Below, piece after piece: positions 10,501-22,500 of a DNA stretch of 64,000 nucleotides. Numbering within the stretch: the stretch's first letter is position 1; every line of letters begins with the position of its first letter. The notes under the pieces were generated by a model that was given only the letters and a program-made list of their open reading frames with translations, was not told where the DNA came from and made no database searches. Origin of the DNA: Diphasiastrum complanatum. Lineage: Eukaryota > Streptophyta > Lycopodiopsida > Lycopodiales > Lycopodiaceae. The position numbers and the translations under genes are program-made. The stretch is from contig CM055100.1 of the NCBI GenBank assembly GCA_029204225.1, positions 19,360,655-19,424,654 on the forward strand. Direction: 5' to 3'.

Positions 10501-13500
10501 ACCTTTGCCATACCTTTGAGAACTTTGCTTGAAGATTGACTTCCTTGGTCTCTTTGAACATCAACCAAGCTATCACCGATCTATTTTCCTGCAGTGATCT
10601 GATCTGATTTTCTAGTAGCGATATCTGATCTATTCTTCAGCAACCTATCTACAAACGTATGCTTTTCAATGACCTGTGGACAACACCAGCTAGCTCTAAA
10701 ATATGATTCTCAACGATTTGTCACCCAGTAAACAGTTCGGCAGGCAATGGTCAGAAGGCACTAAATTGGTCTGCTGCAACTATAGCAATCCAGCTAGTGA
10801 TCAATCAGCAATGATCCAGTTTAGCGGTCAATCAACAACGATCTAGCTCAGAGATCAGTCAGCAGCGATTCAACAAACAAATCTGGTAGACAGCGATAAA
10901 ATATCCTGCATTCCACGATCAGGTTCCAGCAATCTGTATGCAGTGACATATATGGCTGTGAAGAGGAAGCTGAAGCAGTGTCAGAAACAGAATTAGATGG
11001 TTGAGGAGTAGGGGTCCTAGCCCCTTTGTGATGAGGCATTTCAGATCTGTAGAAGGGCAATGGGCATCAGACACATGATGTAACAGAGACAATGGCTGGG
11101 GGCATAGGTGGGAGTAGCCTTTTGGAGTGGTGCTGAAGGTTATCCTCCAAGAAAATCTTAGCCTCTCCAATAGCGTTTTGGGAATCTGGAATACCATGAA
11201 CGCGAACGTTAAGAGCTTTCTGTTCTCACAGATGGCCTTCAGTGAAAGTGGCTGAGATAAATGAAGATGACGGAGGAATAGCAGGAGATGAACCTTTGAG
11301 TACATCTGCCCATGATCGGACAGCCGTGTGATGCTCTTCCACTTGTGTGCTTGAAGCTGTTGGATCTTAGCTGAGGTAGATTGAGAAGACTCTTCGATTT
11401 TGACATCCGCAACCTCATGCATTCCGGATCGAAAAGGCATCTATGCAATGGCATAAATCCTATTTTTTTGGGGAAAATATTATTAAATTTTTATAATGTA
11501 TCTTCCAAAAAACGCTAATGGGATTTCTCATCTATAGTTCAACTTTGGAGCATGAAGAGCATCTCGGGGATGTCGAGAGCCCCCGGTGCACGAGGATGAG
11601 TCGATGATGACTTTATAAATGGGCGATGATAAGTGATTGGTCGTGACTTGACAATGCGAGGTTACCTTATGAGATCAACTTTCTAGTTTCCTTACATTAC
11701 TCTTCCCACACCCATCTATACACTATACTCTCCATTCCTCACTCTATCCTCACCCATACTCTTCAACACATTTGCCTACTGTTGGCAATAACTGGAAGAT
11801 GAAATTTTAGCTTGTACCATAGAATGGTGTCTTCTGTACCCCAGTGCCATATGACTTCGGATCATTTAATGCTTTTCTTCTTTAAACGACTGCTGTTGCC
11901 TCTTAAGTTTGAATTCTTGAACCTTAACCATTTCTCCTCTCCCTTTCAGGGGCTGCATTTGGAGCTACTGCTTCTGCCTCCAACTGTTCTATCTTGATCC
12001 TCCAACTGCTTCTGCTTCTGCTTGGCTTCATCTATCTTGATTCTGTACCTTTACAAGCTTTACTTCCGGCGCCACTGGTGCCAGCATTGTCCCCGGTGTC
12101 AGCAGCGCCCCTGCTGCTCCCGGTGCCGCTCCCGGCGCCACTGTGATCAAAATCCAGCTGGCGCCAAGTTCCTATGGCTGAAAATCTTTGATCGGTTCTA
12201 GCGAAGTCCAGAGAGCTCAGATCGATGTGCAATCACCTCACACGATCTAGGCATGATTAAAGGAAGCCTGGGGATCAATAAATTCTAGAGAGAGAAAATC
12301 CTAGAGAGAGAAAAACGTGTCTTACCAGCCTGGGTAGAGTACTTGCTATGAGGGGGGGGGGGGGGGGGGGTGCCGAATCCCACCAATACTATAGGGGAGT
12401 GCGGGTTGCGACTCAGGGTGAGCTCCAACCAAGTCTCAGCCTCCCTTGCTGGAATGTTGTCCTGGCACTCGCCTTGGCATGCCAGCTCCCCGGAGACTAG
12501 GGTCGGTCACACACTTGAAATGTAACCTTCTTGGATTTATCAATAAAGTGGATTTTCCTCAAACTGACTCTGATTACCTTCTGGGTTTCAGTGTTCGGTA
12601 AAAGCGCCAGTTGTAAGGCCGCTTCAAAATTTTTAAGTTGGCACATAGCTGAGGGTCGTATTCCGGGACGCCAGCGGTATGCCGTCGGGACCATTCGGTC
12701 CGTGGCGCCAGCGGTATGCTGTCGGGACCATTTGGTCCAGGAACTGGTTGTCTCCATATCTGTCGCGGCTTGTGGTTCTGAGTGTTCCTTGCATGAACGT
12801 GAATGGGTTAAGCTCTTGGGGAACGGGCTCTAACCTGTCGGCTGAGTTGGATGGCTTGCTTGGGTGGAAGTTACCTGTTTATGGCTGTCCAATCTAGCGT
12901 GGCGCCAGGTTGGCTTCCAGCGCTCGTGACGAAGCTTTCAGTTGGTTAAGTCTGATGTAAGTCAGACCGCTTGCTTGGAATGGATGTTACTTGTTTGTAA
13001 CGAAGCTTCGAGTTGGTTAAGTTTGATGTATGTCGGGCGGCTTGCTTGGAGGGAAGTCACCCACATCGGGACCCCCGATCTGGCATGGCGCCAGGTTGAA
13101 TCTCAATGTTGGTTTTTGGAACTTCAAGTTGGTTATGTCTGATCATTGTTGGCGAGTTGGTTGCTTGTATGTCAAGTGGGTTTGGATGGCAAGAGTTGAA
13201 GGCTGGGAAGCTAAGTCGTGGTTCCCGGCTCCCTTTGGGATGCCTGCGCTACATGTGGTATCAGAGCCGACTGGCCGGTCAGCTATGCGGATCTCACAGA
13301 AATGGCCACTGTTTGGGGTTCATCAAGACAACTGTTGTGCAAGGTGCTGCCCACAGTGTAAGCACGGGTGCGTCCACGATCAGGGTGGTCGGCAGAACGG
13401 TGGACTTGATGAGTCAAGGTGCTGCCCTTGAGGTGTAAGCACGGTTAGTTCTCGCGGTTCGGGCCTGGCGCTGTCTGCACGTAGGACAGATGAGGCAGTG

Positions 13501-16500
13501 TGCTGCCATTAGGTTGGTGTAAGCACGGTCTGTGCCTTGTGGGGTGCGGGGCGACATATTCGAACTGTACGGGTTAACCATTGATACAGAGATGCTGCTC
13601 GAATTCGGGTGTAAAGCACGGGTGGTTAGCTGCCAGTGCGGGATAGCTGCCGATCGTTTAGCTATAAGGGCTATCGACCAAAAAGTGGTGGGGCGTGACT
13701 AAGGCAATGTGTTGCTTAATGGTGAAAGCACAGATAGTTGGAGGGGTGTCCTATGTGGGCTGATTCTGTGATCGATTTGTATGGGCGCGGCCAGGCAAAG
13801 GTCCGTTGGCAGGACCATCTCAAAGGGGGACCTTGTCTTTGTTACCTGTTAGTAAACCTGCCTGAGTGTCTTGCTTGCATGTATTCGTGGTGAGTCTTAG
13901 TACTCGTGCTTTGCCTGGTTTGCATGATTGCTTGTGATACAAGGAGCTGATGGCTCGAGAAGGAACCTTTCTTTTGAAGGCTGATACCATCAAATAAAGA
14001 GGACTACAGAATCTGTGGGGCGGATTTGCAGTTCAAGTACTCGCACGTGAACGGCAACGAAACGACTCAATGTTTGCAAAGGATGGATGGCTAGCCTGTT
14101 TCTTGGGTTAGTTTCATTTGCGACAACGCCCACCAGACGCAAGCAGGAAGTCAAAAGTTGGAAAGGGCAATTTCAGAGGAGATCTTCTATGGAGCAGTTG
14201 GTCTTCATTTGGGACGGCCACCTTCAGAACTGAAACTCACTGAGCATGGGCGATATCCAGTATCAGTTGGGTTTTTCCTCAAAGGGGAAAGACTAGGATT
14301 CTCTTCAGAGATTGGCAACAAGTTGGATCGAGCCATAATCCTAGCAGATGGGAAGCAAAGTGTTGGAAAGGCTTTTTGTCCGAAGAACTCTACTCTAAGT
14401 CCGATCAGCTGATTTTATAAGTGGAGGGGGAACTATCACACACACCTCTCTCTTGGGGCAAATTTTGAATGAAAGTTGATCAAAACGGGGGCAAATTCAA
14501 GGTGACCTAGCCATACTCACACGAGGAGACTGGCGAACTTTGGACCTAATAAGTTGACAAGTTTTTGTTGTGGAAAGGAAAGCTTGTTATAGGCTTTCTC
14601 TGGACCAACAATGATGAGGAAACATATGAGTACGCTGGCTTGTGTTACGTGTAAGGCAGCTGATCAATGAAGGAACTGTGAAAGTTGAGTCTTGCGTGAG
14701 AGACTTGGTATTTCGAACAGACGCTAAGGGACAGTTCGTGTTGAGATCGGACTAGTGCAAACTCTGGGTGCATGTGTCTGATTCAAAGAGAGCTACTTGA
14801 AGCCAAGCTCGATGTACACTTCTTGTTTTGACTGTGAGGCAACTGACCAGTGATGGAATTGTGAAAGTCAAGTTTTGCGCGACGGACATGGTGCTTCAAA
14901 CAAACGCGAAGAGATAGTTCGTATGCGGATTAAACTGGTGCGACCCGTTGGCTCTCCACGAGGTCAATGGTTACATTTGGGCTGATTCAAAGAGCTACTT
15001 CAAGCTAAGTGAGAGGTGCGTTGCAGAGTACTCAATCTTTGCCTACCTCAAAGAGCCAAAAAGGAAAAGTATCAAGATCAGGCTGGGACAAGGAGAGAAA
15101 TCAAGGTGCAGAAGCAACAAGGCACGGAGTGGACCATAAAGTGGGCAATCAAACGATAAATCCTTTAGCTCAGGGAGCCTTGATACCTGTGCGGAACTGA
15201 TCAAATCTGGAGCTCAAGGAGCTCAACACAAAGTGCATCAAGGACTAATCAGGAGCTCAAAGGAGTTCCAAAGTCAAAAAGTCAGAAGCGACAGGGGCGA
15301 ACATTTCACAGAAAGGCCTCTGTCACCAATTAATAAGGTTCTTGGGTTTTACGTAAGCGATATAAAATCTACGCTTTTCCCAGACAAAGAGCTACGCTTT
15401 TCCCAGACAAAGAGATATTTTCAAGTTATGTAATTTTTCAGTACAAAGAGCTGAGCCTCCGACTTGTGGTGTGCCAACTTCAATGTTAATAAAAAGTGGC
15501 CAGTAAATTGAGTACTGTGCCAAGTAGCTTAAATGTATAGTTATTTTAATTGGGAGACACCTTTACTTTAATCTGACATCTGATGAGGACATCAGATTTT
15601 ATAAAGGTGGGGTGGATGTTGTAAAGCTACCTTTACAAGCTTTACTTCCGGCGCCACTGGTGCCAGCATTGTCCCCGGCACCAGCAGCGCCCCTGCTGCT
15701 CCCGGCGCAAGTGTGACCAAAATCCAGCCGGCGCCAAGTTTCTATGGCTGAAAATCTTTGATCGGTTCTAGCGAAGTCCAGAGAGCTCAGATCGATGTGC
15801 AATCACCTCACACGATCTAGGCATGATTAAAGGAAGCCTAGGGATCAATAAATTCTAGAGAGAGAAAATGACTTTCTAGAGAGAGAAAAACGTGCTTTAC
15901 CAGCCTGGGTAGAGTACTTGCTATGGGGGGGGGGGGGTGCGAATCCCACCAATACTATAGGGGAGTGCAGGTTGCGACTCAGGCGAGCTCCAACCAAGTC
16001 TCAACCTCCCTTGCTGGAATGTTGTCTTGGCACTCGCCTTGGCATGCCAGCTCCCCGGAGACTAGGGTGGGTCACACACTTGAAATGTAACCTTCTCAGA
16101 TTTATCAATAAAGTGGGATTTTCCTCAAACTGACTTTGATTACCTTCTGGGTTTTAGTGTTCGGTAAAAGCGCCAGTTGTAAGGCCGCTTCAAAATTTTT
16201 AAGTTGGCACATAGCTGAGGGTCGTATCCCGGGACGCCAGCGGTATGCTGTCGGGACCATTTGGTCCAGGAACTAGTTGTCTCCATATCTGTCACGGCTT
16301 GTGGTTCTGAGTGTTCCTTGCATGAACGTGAACGGGCTCTAACCTGTCGGCTGAGTTGGATGGCTTACTTGGGTGGAAGTTACCTGTTTATGGCTGTCCA
16401 GTCTGGCGTGGCGCCAGGTTGGCTTCCAACGCTCGTGACGAAGCTTTCAGTTGGTTAAGTCTGATGTAAGTCAGACCGCTTGCTTGGAATGGATGTTACT

Positions 16501-19500
16501 CGTTTGTAACGAAGCTTCGAGTTGGTTAAGTTTGATGTATGTCGGGCGGCTTGCTTGGAGGGAAGTCACCCACATCGGGACCCCCGATCTGGCATGGCGC
16601 CAGGTTGAATCTCAATGTTGGTTTTCGGAACTTCAAGTTAGTTATGTTTGATCGTTGTTGGCGAGTTGGCTGCTTGTACGTCAAGTGGGTTTGGATGGCA
16701 AGAGTTGAAGGCTGGGAAGCGAAGTCGTGGTTCCCGGCTCCCTTTGGGATGCCTGCGCTACACCCCGGTGCACGAGGATGAGTCGATGATGACTTTATAA
16801 ATGGGCGATGATAAGTGATTGGTCGTGACTTGACAATGTGAGGTTACCTTATGGAGATCAACTTTCTAGTTTCCTTACATTACTCTTCTTACACCCGTCT
16901 ATACATTATACTCTCCATTCCTCACTCTATCCTCACCCATACTCTTCTCACATGGTTTGTGACCCTCACTAATTCAACACATTTGCCTACTGTTGGCAAT
17001 AACTGGAAGATGAAATTTTAGCTTGTACCATAGAATGGTGTCTTCTGTACCCCAGTGCCATATGACTTCGGGTCATTTAATGCTTTTCTTCTTTAATCGA
17101 CTGCTGTTGCCTCTTAAGTTTGAATTCTTGAACCTTAACCATTTCTCCTCTCCCTTTCAGGGGCTGCATTTGGAGCTACTGCTTCTGCCTCCAACTGTTC
17201 TATCTTGATCCTCCAACTGCTTCTGCTTCTGCTTGGCTTCATCTATCTTGATTCTGTATTCCTCTAATCTTTGCTGCTCTTTCTCAATTGCCCTTGTAGA
17301 ATGTCTACTTGGTTAATTGATGTGCTGGCCTTATCCACTGCAGCCTTCAACTCAACATTTCTTCTTTCAACCTAGAATTTTCGGTTGTCAACATGGCAAT
17401 TTCTTCTCGTCAATCTTGGAGTAGAGCTTATCTACCTCTCTATGTGGGGCAGATCTTCCACTGTCAGTTTCATCATCAATAATTTCTATGCCCTTCAATG
17501 TCCTTCACGTGCAAAGAAGTGGGTGACATGTCTAGAATCATTCCAACTGGCCCATTACCACTATTCTGCCACACCGTAACTTCTTGACAAGTGGAGATTG
17601 AGCAATCCTTGCAATCGTCCTTCTCTTTCGATTCTTTCCAATAATATTGGATTGCTCCTAAGTAGATGTTTGATAAAACGCCAAATTTCTCCCATGGGTA
17701 CTTCCAACTCACAAGCATAATCTCCGGTCATAGCCTATCCCTTACTCTCCACCTTTCTGTGCCTGCTCCTGTGGCATTTCTTCCTACTGGTTTCTGTTAT
17801 CTTCATCCTACCTGTTATGGGCTTGTCTCCCTCATTAGAGAAGCTCGTGGTTTCTTGCACTAAACTTGCTTGCCTGTCAGTTGTCTGTCCTTCCTTCACT
17901 TGGCAGCATGCTACCCATTTTACTTCTATTTCCCTCGACACTGCACAGATTGGCATTATTGGCCTTGCCAGAATCCCTCACCTTCTTTTCACTGCCCATC
18001 CACAATTAGCAACTTGGAAAGAGAACCAAGGTAAAATAGAGGAGAGGGTTAGGAAGGCTGTAAAACTTGAGAAGAGGGCAGCAAAACTTTGAATACATGA
18101 AATGAGGAGGGCTGGGGAGATCTTCAAGAGCAAGAGGCAATATCTTGCTCGTGAAGGAGAACTCTTGTGGCTTGGAGGAGGAGAGATGGTTTAGTGTGAA
18201 GGAGCCTTCAATAACCTGTCTGAAGGGCTAGTGTTCATGGGGGTTCTTCATGGCGTGAAGAAAACATTGGGGCTCAGCCCCGATGAGCCCCGATGTATGT
18301 CTTTTCCTAAAACAAGTTTCCCATGGGCCAGAGAGTTCAGTTTTTCAAAACGAGTTCTAAAACCCATTTTTGAAGCACCGTGTCCCATGTCGCTTCCTAA
18401 ATGGGAAACTCCTTTCGTACACAGTAGTCTTTTTTGGTTAAGAGCCCCGATGTAGTGTCTTTTCCTAAAACAAGTTTCCCATGGACCTGAGAGTTCAGTT
18501 TTTTAAAATGAGTTCCAAAACCCGTTTTTGAAGCACCGCGTCCCATGTCGCTTCCTAAATGGGAAAACTCCTTTCGTACACAGTAGTCTTTTTTTGTTTT
18601 CTTAACTTTTTTTTTTCTGGAAACGATTGGGGAAACAACTTTTCTCCACATCGTTTCCCCACCTGGTTTTCCACGCTCATTTTCAGTTATGGGAAAATGA
18701 GGAACTAGGGTGTATTTTAAACTATGCAGTCTCATCAAAACAAATGCTAATCTGTCTAATGCATCTTTGTTTTCAGCTTGCTGTAGATATTCCATTTGCA
18801 GAATTGTGAATGCAAATAGTTCCAGTTCCTGCAGCAAATCATGAGTATCATGTAACGCACATTGCATACCTTTTGAAAAATTTCAGAGTCTGTCAGCTGC
18901 TTCGCTAATTTATACATATTATCGCAATGCAGACTGTCATTGTGCAGTTATCTTCCCTCTCATAATCTGTTTAGACCAATTCTACTTTGCATAAGATCAC
19001 TGCCAGCTCCCAATCAGTCCTCAGGCCCACGCAATTTGCCTACATTGGCTCCTATCTGTCTGTGATTTCCTGTAAACTACCCACACACTGATCATCTGAC
19101 ATCTAGGCACAATTAGCATTGGCTCTGCAACTGAGCACTCTCTATTCATACTATTTCACATTCTCCAGCTTCCTATAAAGCATTCACGATGGGAAGGACT
19201 CAGGAGGATAGCTAAATTAGCCTTTTAGCTGTATTCAATGCATGACAAATGCTATTCTTGCCAGTTCTTTCCTTGATAACTACTCATGGAATGATTTTGC
19301 AGATCCTTGTCAATCCTATATCATACCGTTTCCTCATTGTTACTTTTCATTTCTCTACTCCTCTTAAAGGCTGAGCTGAGCACCTCTTTTCATTTTCATG
19401 CCTTTTTTCTTGGCCCTTTTATCTAATTCAAGAAGAGATTTCTGATCTTTCTAGTAGCCAAACACATATAATAAGATCTCACTGGAATCAATATCATGAA

Positions 19501-22500
19501 AGCTCAAACAACAAGTCCTTTTTTCCAGAATGGAATGTATTATCTCTGAAGCTCACAATCTTGTGTTTTTTTATGCAGAAAACTGAATTACTTCAGATGA
19601 TCAAAGATACAGTGTTGAGCCAACTGACCGAGAAGTTTCCTTCGCATGTAAGTTGTCTTCAGCAATATCTGCTGAATGTTGGTGGTGTGTCTTCCAGAGC
19701 TATATAAGAAACAACATATAATGGATGAAGCTGATGAAATGTAACAGGGAAGAGTAAAAATCTTCCATTGCTAATTTTGTGAATGCATTGGTTTCTTTTA
19801 GTTGGTCAATGAATTGTGAGAGTGCGATTTGTGACCTAGGTGGTATTTACAGGTGCAAGTAGTCAGTATGCTCTGCACTACATCCAGCAAAGAGCATCGC
19901 CAAACAATACTGAGGAATAGTGCAGGAGGAGGGGGCACCTTTGGAACGGAGAGCGGGGGAAAACTGTTGATCCCAGGGGCAAACCTTAATGAAATTGCCA
20001 ACCAAGCTGATGACATACTTGCAGTAAGTTTATTGATTTTGTGCATATTGTGTTTGTTCCTTGGTGAGACTGCAGTAGTCACTGCCAGTGGGGGATTATT
20101 TCTTTATGCCAGATTTTACATGGTGGAGGCTTTGCAAACCATTTGAAGATACATATAAGAACATATTTTGCAAGGTTTAGTCAAGCCTACTTCAATTTGC
20201 AGACTATTGAAGAAAAACCAATCATAAAGGACCGTCAGTTATTGGCGAAACTAGTTCTGATACGTGAAGAGGCTCGCAGTATGATGGGCGGAGGTCTACT
20301 TGATGATCGGAATGATAATCGTGGTCTCAAGAATCTACCTGAGCCCGAGGTGAAGTTCAAAACAACCTCTCTCTTTTGTGTCCTAAGCATTCCTCACTGC
20401 AGAAGAGTTTTGCTATTTTTCAACAATGTTATCTTTCGTGTTGATGTTATGTTGATGCAAAGTTGCAGGCCACGATCCGGAACGCGGATCGCGTTCCGGA
20501 TCACGTTCCAGGATTTTCCATTAGGGTTTTCCGGGACGCTTTTTTTTTTATTTTCTCTCTCTCTCTCTCTCCCTCCTACCCCCTCCTGGCTGGCTCCAAC
20601 TGCTCCTCCTCTGCTACTCCCTCTAGGTCGCCCTCTCAACTGTGATCTCGTAGCCTGGGAAGGCCCTATAAACTCAGAGCCGACCTGGCCCTCAACTGCT
20701 TGTGAAACTCCAGTCCTCTCTACAAACATTGCCCCCAGCCCACCCCCCCCGGAACGTCTAGGTTGCCCTCTACGTCTAGGTGCAGGAACGGCTGGCTCCT
20801 CCTGTGTCTCGGCATCAGGGTCTACAAATAAGTGCTGCATGTCTCCCCCCCCCCCCCCCTCATGCCCACCCTCATCCTTTGCCTCTGTATCACCCTCATC
20901 CATCCACTCCTCCTCGTACCCATGCCCATTTCCCTCTCCACGCCCCAAAATCTCATCATCTCCATCCTCTCCCATCTCCTGACGTCGAGCTGTGTTACGA
21001 GCTTGTGACCAGTGCCGAACCCTAGAGAACACAGATAGGTCAGAAACCATAGTCAAGGTCGTGTCCAGCGTACACGACCAACAGGGCAAGACAGTGTGAG
21101 TAGTGTGCCCCAGCACGGTCCATAGCCATGGCGGGCCTAACACAGCCTAGGGACCCTGTCAGCAGGATAGGACCCCCAGTTGGGTCTCGACGTGCAGTCG
21201 GCCACGTCAGTGACACGTGGCCGACACTTGGCAGTTGCATGCTACCAGTCCTCACACTGGGCTAGGAGGGGCTTATTCTATATCAGGGAGTAGGCAAGGT
21301 TGGGTGGATCAGTTAGTGTTTGCCCTACTGTGGTGTTAGGATCTATTACACTGGTATCAAAGCCATCTCCATCTTTGGGAGCTAAGTAGCAGCAGGGAGA
21401 AAGTAGAGAGAGTGCTGGAGGAGTAGCTATTGGTAAATAGGAGAGACAGATCCAGCGCTGGAGGAGTAGCTTTCTACTGTGAAAATCTTCGTTGAATCAT
21501 CTTCCTTTCAGTTGGAATATGAGTTAGATTTCTGAGACAGATCCATCGCTGTAGAGACAGCTATATGACAAGGCAATTTCAGTAAAATTCTGAGTCATCT
21601 GTGCGGAATTTTTAGTAAAATTCTGAGTCATCTGAGCAGTCAGACGATTTGTCAAGGAATATGCTCAGATAGCAGTTCCCATGACAAATCTTCTTAAGGG
21701 GAAGGGAAAGGAGTTCATTTGGGAGTCCGCACAGCAGGAGAGCTTTGATGCTCTCAAAACAGCCTTAGCTACAGCACCAGTTCTAAAAGTCGTCGACCCC
21801 AATCAACCATTTGTGGTCGAAACAGGTGCTAGCGACTTTGCAGTTGGTGCTGTGCTAACTCAGGGTGGACGACCAGTTGCGTTCGAGAGTAAAAAACTCG
21901 AGCCAACTCAGACTAGGTACAGTGCCTATGAAAAGGAACTCTTTTCTATAGTCCATGCCCTTAAGACTTGGAGGCATTATTTGTATGGTGCCGACTTTGA
22001 GGTCCTGACAGACCATGAAAGTCTCAGATACCTTTGCAATCAACCTGAGCTTAGAGGTCGGAAAGCTCGTTGGGCAGAGTTGATGCAAGAGTTTGATATG
22101 TCTATCAGATATAGACGGGGGAAATTCAATACAGTAGCAGATGCCCTTAGCAGAATGCCTATGATAAACGAGCTGAGTTTTACTCAGATTCGTAATGAGT
22201 TACTCGAGTCCTTGAGAGGGAAATGCCAGCATGATGCATTCTTCTCTACTATCTGGAACTCAGTCCAGAGCAGACAGGTACAGACTCCAGAACCAGTTCC
22301 CGGGGCTGGTACCAGTTCATCCAAGAATACGGCAGCTTCCGTTGAGGATGATGATGAGTCCGAGTATACGTCGTCAGATGACGTTGAGGATTCTGAGCTT
22401 GTATTACCCAAGCAAACCCCAGTGGTTGAGGGTCAGTTGACTCAAGGATTCAAATGGAAACAGTATTCCATTCAGAATGAGTACTTGCTCTATAGAGATA

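Larger units (their letters stand above)
12047..16762 (+). mobile_element. Non-autonomous LTR retrotransposon (LARD-like), probably recombinant
   Basis: The layout is 5' LTR 12047-13253, primer-binding site 13256-13268, non-coding or weakly coding internal region to 15600, polypurine tract about 15602-15616, and 3' LTR 15617-16762. No gag, protease, integrase, RT or RNase H was found in the 2.3-kb internal region, so the element depends on another for movement. There is no target-site duplication. Instead, about 470-496 bases of repeat X sit on both sides (11581-12048 and 16763-17258), and the two LTRs differ by indels. A relative with most of the internal region deleted lies at 61272-62885. 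Confidence 0.8.

Noticed and set aside
12047-13253. Several 60-130-codon plus-strand ORFs repeated at 12.5-13.4, 16.2-16.8 and 61.7-62.6 kb as a gene family
   Set aside because: They lie inside LTR copies and share frames only because the LTRs are homologous.
13344-13730. CRISPR array
   Set aside because: Repeats are degenerate, the spacers grow in length, the setting is a plant retroelement, and no cas genes exist.
18397-18867. 156-codon minus-strand ORF as a gene
   Set aside because: It reads through both units of the 157-bp tandem duplication and shows the repeated sequence KKDYCVRKEF; no domain.
20394-21143. Long 249-codon minus-strand ORF as an independent gene
   Set aside because: It crosses the hAT end, low-complexity Gly/Arg repeats and the boundary of the nested Ty3 LTR, so only its middle is plausibly coding (transposase tail).
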